Shown piece after piece: positions 1 to 8,055 of a stretch of 50,185 nt of DNA. Positions within the stretch are counted from its first letter, which is position 1. The number at the start of each line of letters is the position of its first letter. This stretch comes from Ignavibacteriota bacterium (GTDB lineage Bacteria; Bacteroidota; Ignavibacteria; UBA10030; UBA6906), in assembly GCA_016218065.1 (NCBI GenBank), contig JACRFA010000103.1:1-50185 (forward strand), read 5' to 3'. The position numbers and the translations under genes are program-made. A model generated the notes under the pieces. That model worked only from the letters and a program-made list of their open reading frames with translations, searched no databases and was not told the origin of the DNA.

Positions 1-909
1 GGGGAGAGGCCTCGATGTTGTCGATAGCGTTGCTTCAATCGCGCAAAATATCCTTCGAGAGGATTCGTCGAGCGTTGAATGTTTGGATCGTCGAGGTAGT
101 GAAACATATTGGGCAGTGCAGCGAGCAACATGCTGCGAGCACGCTTGAGATCGCTAAAGACCCAACCCGTTTCGCGGGACTCTCCGATTCGGTCTCCAAA
201 GCGTTCTTCCCAAGTGCGCACATCAGCGAGGAAGGCATCGCGCTCATCAAGCGTGTGGATTGCCATCACACGAAGGAAGAGCAAGCGCAAATGCTTCGCG
301 TCAGTGCGCTTCGGAAATCGGCGACACCAACTCAGCCCTTGACGCTGCACATGCACAAGGCATCGTTGAATGATAATCGACGGCCAATGACGGCGCAGAG
401 CTCGAATCAGATGTGGATTTCCGTCAACTGTGGCGGTTTTTGGGGTAATGCCTCGTTGTCGAAGATTGGCACAGATGCGTTGCATCTCGGCGGGTCCCTC
501 AGATATCGTCGGCTCCCCATGCACGATACAAAATCGTTCAGCATTCATGACGGCAAAAACTCCTCTGTGGCGATCGAAAAATGTGCCGTCGAAGATCAAG
601 TACAACGCCGAGGAGGCTATCGGCGTAAGCTGGGTTGGTCGATGTAACCAATATCGAATAACGCGTCGGAGTGTCGAAGCACTGTGGCCACTTTGCTGCG
701 CCAACTGACGAACGGTGTATCCTTCGATAATCCAGCGTTCGAACCAGACGCGCAGTTGCCGATACTTCATCTGCCGATTGGTCCATCCGAAGGAACGACC
801 GCAGCAACTGCAGAGCCATCGTTGTTTGCCGTGGCGACTTGTCCCGTTGCGTCGCACCAACGATGAGCGACAGTGTGGACAATGCTTTTTTTGTCATCAT
901 ACTATTCAT
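1..909 (-). CDS. IS1249-like DDE transposase, partial at window edge, frame change at its 5' end
   Basis: On the minus strand one frame is open from 893 to the window edge. It encodes a zinc ribbon (CPHC near the start, CSCC about 25 residues later), a helix-turn-helix segment (TVRQLAQQSGHSASTLRR), then DDE-type motifs: FDGTFF (first Asp), TVDGNPHLIRAL (second Asp), RCLVHVQR, and NPLEGYFARLKQRYRQHRGLS-type C-terminal helix with the Glu. This order fits the IS256 superfamily, IS1249 group. The open frame has no start: a TGA lies at 894-896. The ATGs at 907-909, 898-900 and 895-897 are in another frame, which would join the transposase frame if the run of seven A (886-892) had six. Either the gene is decayed, the run is a sequencing error, or slippage restores the frame. 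The body of the protein shows no other stop. Confidence 0.85.
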
Positions 910-929
910 CCTTGAACGTTGTCAAGGAT
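895..929 (-). promoter_or_regulatory. Putative sigma-70 promoter with overlapping inverted repeat upstream of the transposase
   Basis: On the minus strand TTGACA (920-925) and TATGAT (896-901) are separated by 18 bases, a close match to a sigma-70 promoter. The -35 box lies inside an inverted repeat with 8-bp arms (ATCCTTGA at 922-929 and TCAAGGAT at 908-915), which could be an operator for self-regulation. If this promoter is used, transcription would begin at about 888-890, inside the A run and downstream of the ATG codons, which would leave no ordinary start codon. That conflict is unresolved. Confidence 0.4.
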
Positions 930-970
930 AATATCGCTAATGGTTTTTGCATCATACACTTGTAGCCAAA

Positions 971-1135
971 TCAGCAATACCTTTTGACTATTATTCCCAT
1001 TCCGAGTATGCCCCGCGCCTCCCTTTCAGAGAGTTTCCCTTGGTAGTAGAGGTTCGCGATGAGCATCTCTTTGAGATACGTGTCTGTTACGCCAGCCAGC
1101 GCCTTCACGTCGGGAAGTTCAATTGTCAGTTCCAT
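971..1135 (-). pseudogene. UPF0175 family antitoxin-like protein, C-terminally truncated
   Basis: The N-terminal part MELTIELPDVKALAG..YLKEMLIANLYYQGKLSEREARGILGM matches the shape of UPF0175 proteins (beta strand, then two helices with the LYxxGKLSxxEAxxxLG pattern), small DNA-binding antitoxins. A good ribosome binding site (GAGGTGG) precedes the ATG at 1133-1135. Family members are usually about 85-95 residues; here the frame ends after 54, with an unrelated tail (GIIVKRYC) just where the helix that follows ARGxLGM should begin. The break adjoins the insertion element, so disruption by that element is the likely cause. No toxin partner is visible next to it. Confidence 0.6.
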
Positions 1136-1214
1136 GACCACCTCTTTTTCTTTGTCTGCAAAGTACAAAAAGAGCCCTGAAGAGGCAAAGAGGTTGGAGC
1201 ATCCGCATGATTCA

Positions 1215-3680
1215 TCACACTCCCCACCAATAACTCACCTTCAGCAGCAAAGCGTCGTCGTGCGGTAACTTGAACGCATCGCGAAACCGCGGACCGAAAT
1301 CAATTGTGTAGTCGTCGATGAAATCATCGCGCGATTGCGTCCAGACAAGATAGAGCGTGCTGCCCGGAAGATACTCCCAGCGCAGAAGTACGTTTGACTG
1401 AAAGCTGATCGTGTTGAAGTCGTAGTCCTGGCTTGGATAGGGAATCAACTGCCCGGTTGCAGCAAGCGAACGATAGTTCTTGTACTGTCCGCGGGGCAAG
1501 AGCATTTGCGTGTAGAACTGAAGCGAGAGTGTACGTGTAAATGTAAAAATGCCCCGCATCGCAAATTCAATGTCGGCGAGATCGCGGTCGGCAATCAGGC
1601 TTCGTCCCAGCGTGTCTGCCGCAATTCGCCGCGTGGCAAAATCAAACACGCCTGTCTCCTCGTTCGTCGTCTTCTCGAGATAGAACAACGGCGTCAGCTC
1701 GATCCACGACGTCGGGCGTACAGTCACACCGACCAGCGTTCCGATGCTCGACTTTCTCTTTTCATCGAATTTGAAATCAGTTGTGAGCGAGATGTTCACC
1801 GGCTTCCGCTCGTCCGTGATGAGACTTGCTTGCAGCCCGTAACTCACCGGGCGCAAATAGAGTCCGTTGATGCCGCGCTGCGCGTCATCGTACGCACGAT
1901 CGTTCAGAACGAAGCGCAGTGTTGAACGCCAGAAGTTTGTCCAATCCGCGCTGAAGGTTGCGTCGATCTGCGCGTGCGTCCGCGCGTCATCCCAATTCCA
2001 CCGCGTCTCGGGTACAACGGAAAGCGAGTAGCGGCGGAGCCAGCCGCTTGCTTTGTTCTCGCGATACAGCAGCTGCACGTAGCCGCCGTGATATCGCGGC
2101 TGCGCAAAGTAACCGAGGTCGTTCGGGTTGAAGTTGGCGGAGAAGAAGTTGTACGAGAGCGTGTAGTACCAATGCTCGGCGGCAATCCGTGAGAACAACA
2201 GCCGCCCGGCGGAGCCGTCCGGATTTCTGCGCGAGCTTGAAGAATGCACGCCCGCCAGATAGCCGTCGAGCGTATACGCGCCGTCCTCGAAACGCAGATT
2301 CCAGTCGATGCCGCCGCTGAACGCAGGGAATGTTGCGTTGCGCGCTGCAACGGTGGCGATGCCTCCAAGCCGCGAGCTGCCGAATTGCTGCTTCACGCGC
2401 AGAATGTTGTACGTGCCACGCGGCTCCGTGCGAATCGTTGACTTCACGCCCGCGTGGTCGCGCACAACAGCATTCTCCTCATCAGTCGCCGACGCAAGAA
2501 GCCCGAGGGAGAATCCCGATTCCGTTTGTCCCGTCATCTTCAGTGCGCCGAGAATTGTTGTTGCCCGCGGATTCTCTTCAACCGTCACATCCGGCAGACT
2601 CGCGACATAGCTGCTGTACAACGGAATCTGTCCGATGCGCCGCGAGTAGAAAAGATTCAGCGGCGTGTTGTCCACGGCGTTCCCGAACTCGAACATCTGC
2701 GATCCCTCAACAAAGAACGGACGCTTCTCCGGATACAGCGTTTCGAACACGGTGAGATTCAAAATCGACTGATCAACTTCCACCTGACCAAAGTCGGGAT
2801 TGATCGCCGCGTCGAGCGTGAAGTTTCGGCTGATGCCGTATTTGAAATCGAGTCCGGCGTTCTCGCTCAGATCAGATTTGCGCGGCCGATACGAAGTCTC
2901 CGTCGCAAACTCGGCAGTTGCCGAGACGTACGGGACGATACTCAGATGCAATGGCGGCGCAATGCGTTCGATGCCATCCACGTGTCCCCACTTATCAATA
3001 AGTAGACGTTCCGAGCTTGGTACCAGCACCCATTCATCCGTCTCGCGCTTACGGCTGATGTAGCGCCGGAAGTTGATGCCCCATTCATACTGCTGTCCGC
3101 GAAGCGACGAGTCGGTTCGCTGCTGACTGTTCTGCGGCGAGAAGCGGATGGCGTTATACGGAATAACAAACTCCGCCGACCAGCCTTCGCTATGGCGCGC
3201 CGTGTTCACCTGCCACACTGCATCGTAGCTCAAGTCGTAGATCGTTCCATCTTGCGCAAGAAAGCCGTCGCTCTGCACGCCCGCAACGCTCGTCGAAAAC
3301 ACAAACGCCGTCTGGTGATCGTGGTACGAATCGATCTGCACCGTGAAGCGATCAGCCTCCGCGGTTCTATCGCGACGCGTGAGTTGCGAGACGATGCCGC
3401 GCGGATCGCTGTCGTAACAGATCACGCCGACGTACAGCGCGTTGTCGTCGAAGAGAATGCGCACAGACGTGTGCTCGGTCGGCGCTGCGCCTTCGTCGGG
3501 ATAATACTGTGTGAAGTCCGAGACCGGCGTCGCGGCCTGCCAGCGCCAGTCGTGAAGCAAGCCATCCTGCGCGAGTTGCCCGTCGCACCGAACAGCGCGG
3601 ATCACCTTCGATGAATTTCCGGCAACGAGAGTAGAAGCGCAGATGAAAGTCGCAAGAAGAAATCCCCCGGCGTGTCGCAT
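1215..3680 (-). CDS. DUF5916 outer-membrane protein with CBM9-like N-terminal domain
   Basis: An 821-residue protein with a signal peptide (MRHAGGFLLATFICASTLVAG). Residues of about 30-210 form a family 9 carbohydrate-binding-like beta-sandwich (RCDGQLAQDGLLHDWRWQAATPVSDF, later VRILFDDNALYVGVICYDSD). The rest is DUF5916, rich in alternating aromatic strands and ending in aromatic residues typical of outer-membrane barrels (KVSYWWGV). In this family the N-terminal domain sits on a predicted barrel; the substrate and function are not known. It is monocistronic as far as visible: a 325-bp spacer lies upstream and the truncated antitoxin gene downstream. Confidence 0.85.
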   Translation of the reverse strand: MRHAGGFLLATFICASTLVAGNSSKVIRAVRCDGQLAQDGLLHDWRWQAATPVSDFTQYYPDEGAAPTEHTSVRILFDDNALYVGVICYDSDPRGIVSQLTRRDRTAEADRFTVQIDSYHDHQTAFVFSTSVAGVQSDGFLAQDGTIYDLSYDAVWQVNTARHSEGWSAEFVIPYNAIRFSPQNSQQRTDSSLRGQQYEWGINFRRYISRKRETDEWVLVPSSERLLIDKWGHVDGIERIAPPLHLSIVPYVSATAEFATETSYRPRKSDLSENAGLDFKYGISRNFTLDAAINPDFGQVEVDQSILNLTVFETLYPEKRPFFVEGSQMFEFGNAVDNTPLNLFYSRRIGQIPLYSSYVASLPDVTVEENPRATTILGALKMTGQTESGFSLGLLASATDEENAVVRDHAGVKSTIRTEPRGTYNILRVKQQFGSSRLGGIATVAARNATFPAFSGGIDWNLRFEDGAYTLDGYLAGVHSSSSRRNPDGSAGRLLFSRIAAEHWYYTLSYNFFSANFNPNDLGYFAQPRYHGGYVQLLYRENKASGWLRRYSLSVVPETRWNWDDARTHAQIDATFSADWTNFWRSTLRFVLNDRAYDDAQRGINGLYLRPVSYGLQASLITDERKPVNISLTTDFKFDEKRKSSIGTLVGVTVRPTSWIELTPLFYLEKTTNEETGVFDFATRRIAADTLGRSLIADRDLADIEFAMRGIFTFTRTLSLQFYTQMLLPRGQYKNYRSLAATGQLIPYPSQDYDFNTISFQSNVLLRWEYLPGSTLYLVWTQSRDDFIDDYTIDFGPRFRDAFKLPHDDALLLKVSYWWGV

Positions 3681-3778
3681 GTAGAATTGGACGTGAAGTG
3701 ATGAGCAAGAATTAGCGCCTCGTAAAGATAGGCTTAGCCTCGCAGAAAATCAATGGCGTCATCAAGCCCTGAGTGGAG

Positions 3779-3813
3779 GTTGATCGTTGAACATTGACCG
3801 TTGAACGTTGACC
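3779..3813. repeat. Degenerate 7-bp tandem repeat, five units
   Basis: Five consecutive heptamers: GTTGATC, GTTGAAC, ATTGACC, GTTGAAC, GTTGACC. The same kind of 7-bp-period array recurs in six other spacers of this window. It lies in the 325-bp spacer (3681-4005) upstream of the DUF5916 gene; that spacer otherwise holds the palindromes listed next and no coding sequence that I can support. Confidence 0.85.
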
Positions 3814-3836
3814 GTTTTGATGGGGCTTCCGACTGG

Positions 3837-3903
3837 CCTGCCTGCCGGTAGGCAGGTGTTTCTCGTCAACGCTACACATAAACGCCTGCCGGCAGGCAGG
3901 CGG
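3837..3903. repeat. Pair of GCCTGCCGGCAGGC-type palindromes
   Basis: Two related GC-rich palindromes lie 26 bp apart: CCTGCCTGCCGGTAGGCAGG at 3837-3856 and CGCCTGCCGGCAGGCAGGCG at 3883-3902. Each can fold on itself and the two can pair with each other. Such palindromes resemble REP-type intergenic repeats. They could act as a transcription barrier between the DUF2442 gene and the DUF5916 gene, but there is no U tract of the kind expected for an intrinsic terminator. Confidence 0.7.
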
Positions 3904-4005
3904 TCCCCCTGTGCCCGGCAGAGTTTAGGTTCGTTGACAATTGATCGTTGCTTCTATCCGCGGGATTCTTGAAAGTGGGATTCTCGAAAGCGGTCTCCCG
4001 AGAAA

Positions 4006-4320
4006 TCAACGAGTTGGAGGCTGAGCATGACGTTCTTTGAGCCAGCGCTCAAGCGATTGTTGGCTCTCTGCGGAGCGGCGTCCTAGAATAATCCCTGAGA
4101 CACTTAAGTCTTCGTCCAATTGAGGCCAGTGGATAAGCGTACCTTCACCAATGATCTCAAAGTTGTTTCGCTCTTCAGGTGTGCCGTGCCACAGCCGCGG
4201 ATACCACGACAATGGCGTGATGACTGTGCGGCCATCATGCAAATCAACAGTGAGTGAATCGTCACTAACGCTTACGCGGCGTGCGCGCGCTTCCTCTACT
4301 TCAATGACCAAAGAATTCAT
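4006..4320 (-). CDS. DUF2442 domain protein, second gene of a DUF4160/DUF2442 pair
   Basis: A 104-residue protein. The pattern VSVSDDSLTVDLHDGRTVITPLSWYPRL..GTPEERNNFEIIGEGTLIHWPQLDEDLSVSGIILGR is that of DUF2442, a small all-beta family with the conserved P-L-x-W-Y/F-P-R-L and W-P-x-L-D-E-D-(L/I)-S motifs. DUF2442 genes commonly follow DUF4160 genes, and the pair is often treated as a candidate type II toxin-antitoxin module, although its activity is not established. The start overlaps the end of the DUF4160 gene by 20 bp, so the two are likely translationally coupled. Confidence 0.85.
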   Translation of the reverse strand: MNSLVIEVEEARARRVSVSDDSLTVDLHDGRTVITPLSWYPRLWHGTPEERNNFEIIGEGTLIHWPQLDEDLSVSGIILGRRSAESQQSLERWLKERHAQPPTR

Positions 4321-4537
4321 GCCATCGCTCCAATAGATACTCGCGGTTTTCGCTGACCATTTCTGCTATGCGATTCAATTCCGTCCGATTGAACCCTCCG
4401 GCTCGCTGGAGCACAAGAGTGTCTAACCAAAACTTTGCGACCATATTCTCACGTCTCACATGAACGTGCGGCGGCTCCGGATAATCGAGCGCCACAAAGA
4501 AGAAGCGATATGGCCCGATTCTGAGTACTGTCGGCAT
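4301..4537 (-). CDS. DUF4160 domain protein
   Basis: A 78-residue protein starting at ATG 4535-4537 (a TTG two codons upstream is an alternative). It carries the DUF4160 signature: MPTVLRIGPYRFFF followed by EPPHVHVRRENMVAKFWLD, then LNRIAEMVSENREYLLERWHEFF. The His-x-His segment next to two prolines is the most conserved part of the family. It precedes and overlaps the DUF2442 gene. The role is unknown; a toxin-like role is often inferred from its gene neighbourhood. Confidence 0.85.
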   Translation of the reverse strand: MPTVLRIGPYRFFFVALDYPEPPHVHVRRENMVAKFWLDTLVLQRAGGFNRTELNRIAEMVSENREYLLERWHEFFGH

Positions 4538-4603
4538 GGACAAAGATACAAGGTTGCCGATTCATTTGAAAGACCTCTCGCCAAGACTGAAGAACCTCGG
4601 GGC

Positions 4604-4652
4604 ATTGACCATTGATCGTTGATCGTTGACCGTTCATAATTGACAGTTCACC
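4604..4652. repeat. Degenerate 7-bp tandem repeat, seven units
   Basis: Consecutive heptamers ATTGACC, ATTGATC, GTTGATC, GTTGACC, GTTCATA, ATTGACA, GTTCACC. Similar but out-of-phase copies continue to about 4675. The array lies in the 570-bp spacer 4538-5107 between the DUF4160 gene and the divergent purine permease gene. Confidence 0.85.
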
Positions 4653-4792
4653 ATTGTTCACCATTAAGCATTGATGTCTAGGTTTTGCCGTTGAAGTGCT
4701 TCTGGCTTCTCGTCGCTTCTGAGAAAATCTGTGCAATCTGTGGTTCACCAACAATCCGCTGCGTATATTACCTGCGACTGGCACGACTCAGG

Positions 4793-4967
4793 ATCGTCAT
4801 TCTGAGTTCAATGACCACGCCGACTCTTCGACTCCGTCCCGACAAACAACGTCGGGACTGCGCTCAGAGTGACGATGCGTCGTTTGTTCGAGCCTGTGTC
4901 ATTAGCAACGAGTCCCGACTGCATTTCAAATCCCGATTTTCGGGATACCGTAAAGTGGCGTCGGGAC
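4793..4967. repeat. Nested inverted repeats (two hairpin units)
   Basis: Unit 1: outer arms ATCGTCATTCTGAG (4793-4806) and CTCAGAGTGACGAT (4863-4876) pair with one mismatch and enclose the perfect arms GTCCCGAC (4836-4843) and GTCGGGAC (4851-4858). Unit 2: arms GTCCCGAC (4912-4919) and GTCGGGAC (4960-4967) enclose ATCCCGA (4930-4936) and TCGGGAT (4940-4946). Both units share the GTCCCGAC arm. They make up most of the spacer before the permease gene. Nothing else in 4653-5107 looks like a gene; the long frame that runs through it into the permease has no family resemblance before 5108. Confidence 0.75.
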
Positions 4968-5107
4968 GAAGTGGAGAATCCAGATCAGAACATGACAGGG
5001 TTTTTGGTCGACGACTGGACTCGTCGAGATTCTTCGGCTCTGGAAAACGAGCCTCAGAGTTTCAATACAACAATACAACCGACACGCGCACATCCTCCCA
5101 TCTCCAC

Positions 5108-6406
5108 ATGAAACGCTACTTCAACTTCGACCTGCATCAGACGAGTTATCGTCAAGAACTTCTCGCCGGCGCGACAACGTTCGTCACGATGGCGTACATC
5201 ATCATTGTCAACCCAGCAATTCTTGCAGCCGCCGGAATTCCGCGCGAAGCGACCGTCACGGCAACAATACTCGCGGCCGCGTTCGGCACACTGATGATGG
5301 GCGTGTATGCGAAGCGCCCATTTGCCGTCGCGCCGCTGATGGGCGAGAACGCGTTCATCGCGTTCACCGTCGTGACAGTGCTTGGCTATTCCTGGCAGAG
5401 CGCGTTGGCTGCCGTCTTCATCAGCGGCGTGCTGTTCATCGTGCTCACGCTTGTTCGCTTGCGGACGTATCTTGCCCAGGCGATTCCCATGTCGTTGAAG
5501 CACAGTTTCGCCGTCGGCATCGGGTTGTTTCTCGCATTTATCGGACTGAACGAAACGGGCATAGTGACGCTCGGCGTCGCGGGCGCGCCGGTGAGAATGG
5601 GAGACATTCGCAGCGCGTCGGTATTACTTGCCGTGCTCGCGTTTTTGCTGACCACGTGGTTCATCATCAAGCGCGTGAGAGCGGCGATTATTCTCGGCAT
5701 ACTCATCGTCACGGCATTGTCGTTTGCGCTCGACATCACTCCGCTGCCCGAGACGCTCGTCAGTATGCCTGCGAGTCTCGCGCCCATCGCGCTGCAGCTC
5801 GATTTCAACGGCCTACTTCGGTGGGGAATGTTTCCGGTGATCTTCACGGTGTTCATGATGGTGTTTGTGGATACGCTTGCCACGCTCTTCGGATTGTCGT
5901 CGCGGGCAAACCTGCTCGACGCGAACGGCAATCTTCCCGGAATCGAAAAGCCGATGCTCACCGACGCTGCGGCGACATCGGTGGCCGCGCTGCTCGGGAC
6001 AACCACAACAGGCGCGTACATCGAATCAGCCGCGGGCATCGAGGCAGGCGGAAGAACAGGCTTCACGTCGGTTGTTGTTGCCGCGCTCTTCGTGCTCGCG
6101 CTTTTCTTCGGGCCGTTGCTCGTCGCCATACCCGCGCACGCCTACGCGCCGTCGCTCATCATCGTCGGACTGCTGATGCTCGAGCCAATCAAGCGCATTC
6201 CGTTCGACGACTACACGGAGTTGGTGCCGGCGTTTGTCACGATCGTGCTGATGGTGTTCACATTCAACATTGGAATTGGGATGACGGCGGGATTTGTCGT
6301 GTACCCTCTTCTGAAACTGCTCACGGGAAGGCGCCGCGAGGTGAGCGGTGGGATGTGGATTCTTGCGGGATTGTCGCTGCTGTTCTTTGTGCTCGCACCA
6401 CATTAG
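5108..6406 (+). CDS. NCS2 family purine permease (AzgA-like)
   Basis: A 432-residue polytopic inner-membrane protein. It starts at ATG 5108 with MKRYFNFDLHQTSYRQELLAGATTFVTMAYIIIVNP, the usual N-terminus of AzgA/GhxP-type hypoxanthine-adenine-guanine permeases; the same frame is open for 140 codons upstream but that part is unlike the family. Recognisable motifs include AYIIIVNPAIL in the first segment, MGENAF around residue 80, FVDTLATLFGLS in the middle and GTTTTGAYIESAAGIEAGGRTGFTSV, the substrate-site region. About 12-14 hydrophobic segments are present, as expected for proton-coupled uptake. Purine specificity within the family cannot be told from sequence alone. Confidence 0.92.
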   Translation: MKRYFNFDLHQTSYRQELLAGATTFVTMAYIIIVNPAILAAAGIPREATVTATILAAAFGTLMMGVYAKRPFAVAPLMGENAFIAFTVVTVLGYSWQSALAAVFISGVLFIVLTLVRLRTYLAQAIPMSLKHSFAVGIGLFLAFIGLNETGIVTLGVAGAPVRMGDIRSASVLLAVLAFLLTTWFIIKRVRAAIILGILIVTALSFALDITPLPETLVSMPASLAPIALQLDFNGLLRWGMFPVIFTVFMMVFVDTLATLFGLSSRANLLDANGNLPGIEKPMLTDAAATSVAALLGTTTTGAYIESAAGIEAGGRTGFTSVVVAALFVLALFFGPLLVAIPAHAYAPSLIIVGLLMLEPIKRIPFDDYTELVPAFVTIVLMVFTFNIGIGMTAGFVVYPLLKLLTGRRREVSGGMWILAGLSLLFFVLAPH

Positions 6407-6422
6407 GAGCTGCACAAAACAA

Positions 6423-6447
6423 GAGCGCCCTCATAGAGAGGGCACTC
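6423..6447. terminator. Hairpin terminator between convergent genes
   Basis: Arms GAGCGCCCTC (6423-6432) and GAGGGCACTC (6438-6447) pair with one mismatch around a 5-base loop. It lies 16 bp after the permease stop and 16 bp after the end of the convergent OmpA gene, so it probably serves both. The T tract is weak in both directions. Confidence 0.65.
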
Positions 6448-6463
6448 TGTATGGTTCATCCTT

Positions 6464-8011
6464 TCACTTCACCCTGAGGAACTCGATGCGTCGGTTGCGT
6501 TGTCTGCCATCGGCAGAAAGATTCGAGTCGATGGGATAATCCTGGCCGAAGCCAGTTGAAGTGACGCGCGATGATTCGATGCCGCGGTTCACCAACCACT
6601 GGCGCACTGCCTCGGCGCGGCGCTGCGAGAGTCTGTCATTCGTCGAGCGCGATCCTGTGTTGTCCGTGTGGCCGCGAATTTCCACCGTCATTGCAGGATG
6701 GTTCTGCAGCGTGTTGAGAGCAAGACGGAGAATGTCTTCCGAGACGGATGAGATCACGGCGCTTCCCGTCTTGAACACAATCCCTGCGAGCACAATCGGC
6801 TTGCCGACTTCAGCGATCAACTCATTCCTCTGTACAACATCATCGCGACCCAACAGCGGATTCGTGCCGCGCTTGACTTCGACGCCATCTTCTATTGAGC
6901 CAAGATCAGTATCCTTGTTTCGCGGGTCAGTACGATAGAGCAGGATCTCATCGCCATCTGTGAGAAGATCGCCGTCAGTATCGGCGCGGAGCGGAAGCGT
7001 TCCGTGCTTCTGCGTCTCGTCGCCATCACTCAAGCCATCGGAATCGGTGTCGGCTTTCAGCGGATCGGTATCGTATTTGAGCACTTCAGCGCCATCATTC
7101 AACCCGTCGAAGTCCGTGTCCGGTCTGTTCGGAAAAGTCTTGTACGAGTTTGCCTCCGCTCCGTCAGGCAGGTTATCGCCGTCAGTGTCGCTCTTCAAGG
7201 GATCGGTATTGTAGCGCCAGAGTTCCGCGCCGTCGTTCAGGCCGTCGCCATCGCTGTCGGGGTTGTACGGATTCGTTCCGTACTTCCGCTCTTCGCCGTT
7301 GGTAACGCCGTCGCCGTCTTCATCGTCTCCGTCTTTTCCGCCCATGTAGAAATTGAAGCCGAGCCGCGCTGTCGGATACCAGTCTGCAAGCCCGGGGCTG
7401 TTCGTCTCGTCAAAGCCGTTGTGACCTTTCCAATGATCGGTGTAGTCATCCATGATGCGTCCGCCGAAATCCACATTGAACGAAATGCTTCGCGATGTCG
7501 GAATCTCAAAGCCGAATCCAAACGGTATGTGCATCGCGGCATTGACTTTTCGTTTCCCATCGGGAACATATCGATTGGTGATATCCTGCCTCACGTACGC
7601 CCCGACGCCGATGCCGAGATAGGCATAAGGGCGAATCTCCATTGTCGGAGGGAAATGGTAGTAGGCCACAAGGTCGGCGCTTCCCAACTTCAACCCGAGG
7701 TATTCGCGCCTTAACGCGGGCGGCGCGCCTGCTGCCGTATCAACCGGATACTGAAGGGAAATCAGCCGATCGTAACCGAGCATAAGCCCGAGCGAGAAGC
7801 GTTTGGTGAAGCCGTAACGAAGAACGAGATCAGCGCCGGGAGAAAGCCGGCGCGTGTTCAAGTCGTTGATCCAGATATTGCCGCCGCCGTGAAAGCCGAG
7901 CGACCATCTGCCGTCGCGTGTAAATGTTTGTCCGGGCGAAGCGTTCTGTTGGGCGTTGGCGACCAGCAGCGAAGTAAGTACGATCAGAACCAGAAGGAGA
8001 ACGCGTTTCAT
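6464..8011 (-). CDS. OmpA-family outer-membrane protein with TSP3 calcium-binding repeats
   Basis: A 515-residue protein with a signal peptide (MKRVLLLVLIVLTSLLVANAQQ). Residues of about 30-225 look like an 8-stranded beta-barrel. Residues of about 230-375 hold a row of thrombospondin type 3 repeats of the form DxDxDGLxDGxE (for example SDGDGLNDGAELWRYNTDP, TDSDGLSDGDE), which bind calcium and stiffen the linker. The C-terminal 115 residues are an OmpA peptidoglycan-binding domain (FKTGSAVIS, EIRGHTDNTGS, RLSQRRAEAVRQWLVNRGI, NRRIEF). The likely role is anchoring the outer membrane to the cell wall. The gene is convergent with the permease. Confidence 0.93.
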   Translation of the reverse strand: MKRVLLLVLIVLTSLLVANAQQNASPGQTFTRDGRWSLGFHGGGNIWINDLNTRRLSPGADLVLRYGFTKRFSLGLMLGYDRLISLQYPVDTAAGAPPALRREYLGLKLGSADLVAYYHFPPTMEIRPYAYLGIGVGAYVRQDITNRYVPDGKRKVNAAMHIPFGFGFEIPTSRSISFNVDFGGRIMDDYTDHWKGHNGFDETNSPGLADWYPTARLGFNFYMGGKDGDDEDGDGVTNGEERKYGTNPYNPDSDGDGLNDGAELWRYNTDPLKSDTDGDNLPDGAEANSYKTFPNRPDTDFDGLNDGAEVLKYDTDPLKADTDSDGLSDGDETQKHGTLPLRADTDGDLLTDGDEILLYRTDPRNKDTDLGSIEDGVEVKRGTNPLLGRDDVVQRNELIAEVGKPIVLAGIVFKTGSAVISSVSEDILRLALNTLQNHPAMTVEIRGHTDNTGSRSTNDRLSQRRAEAVRQWLVNRGIESSRVTSTGFGQDYPIDSNLSADGRQRNRRIEFLRVK

Positions 8012-8055
8012 TGCCGTGTACCTTTCAAGAATGCGTTATGATGTGAACAGGAGAA

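Larger units (their letters stand above)
1..1010 (-). mobile_element. IS256/IS1249-like insertion sequence, left part outside the window
   Basis: The transposase reading frame below fills positions 1-893 and continues past the left edge, so only one end of the element is in the window. The outer end is not defined. The truncated UPF0175 gene to the right loses family resemblance near 1010, which makes about 1005-1015 a candidate element end. The sequence reading inward on the minus strand from there begins GGGAATAATAGTC, but without the other end no inverted repeat can be confirmed. The boundary is therefore inference; the presence of a transposase is seen directly. Confidence 0.6.

Noticed and set aside
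1506-2610. Plus-strand open frames opposite the DUF5916 gene
   Set aside because: They are antisense shadows of a well-supported gene, with Arg-rich translations and no family resemblance.
4685-5107. Open frame that extends the purine permease by 141 codons upstream
   Set aside because: It runs through the nested hairpin repeats and gives no family match. The normal permease N-terminus starts at 5108.
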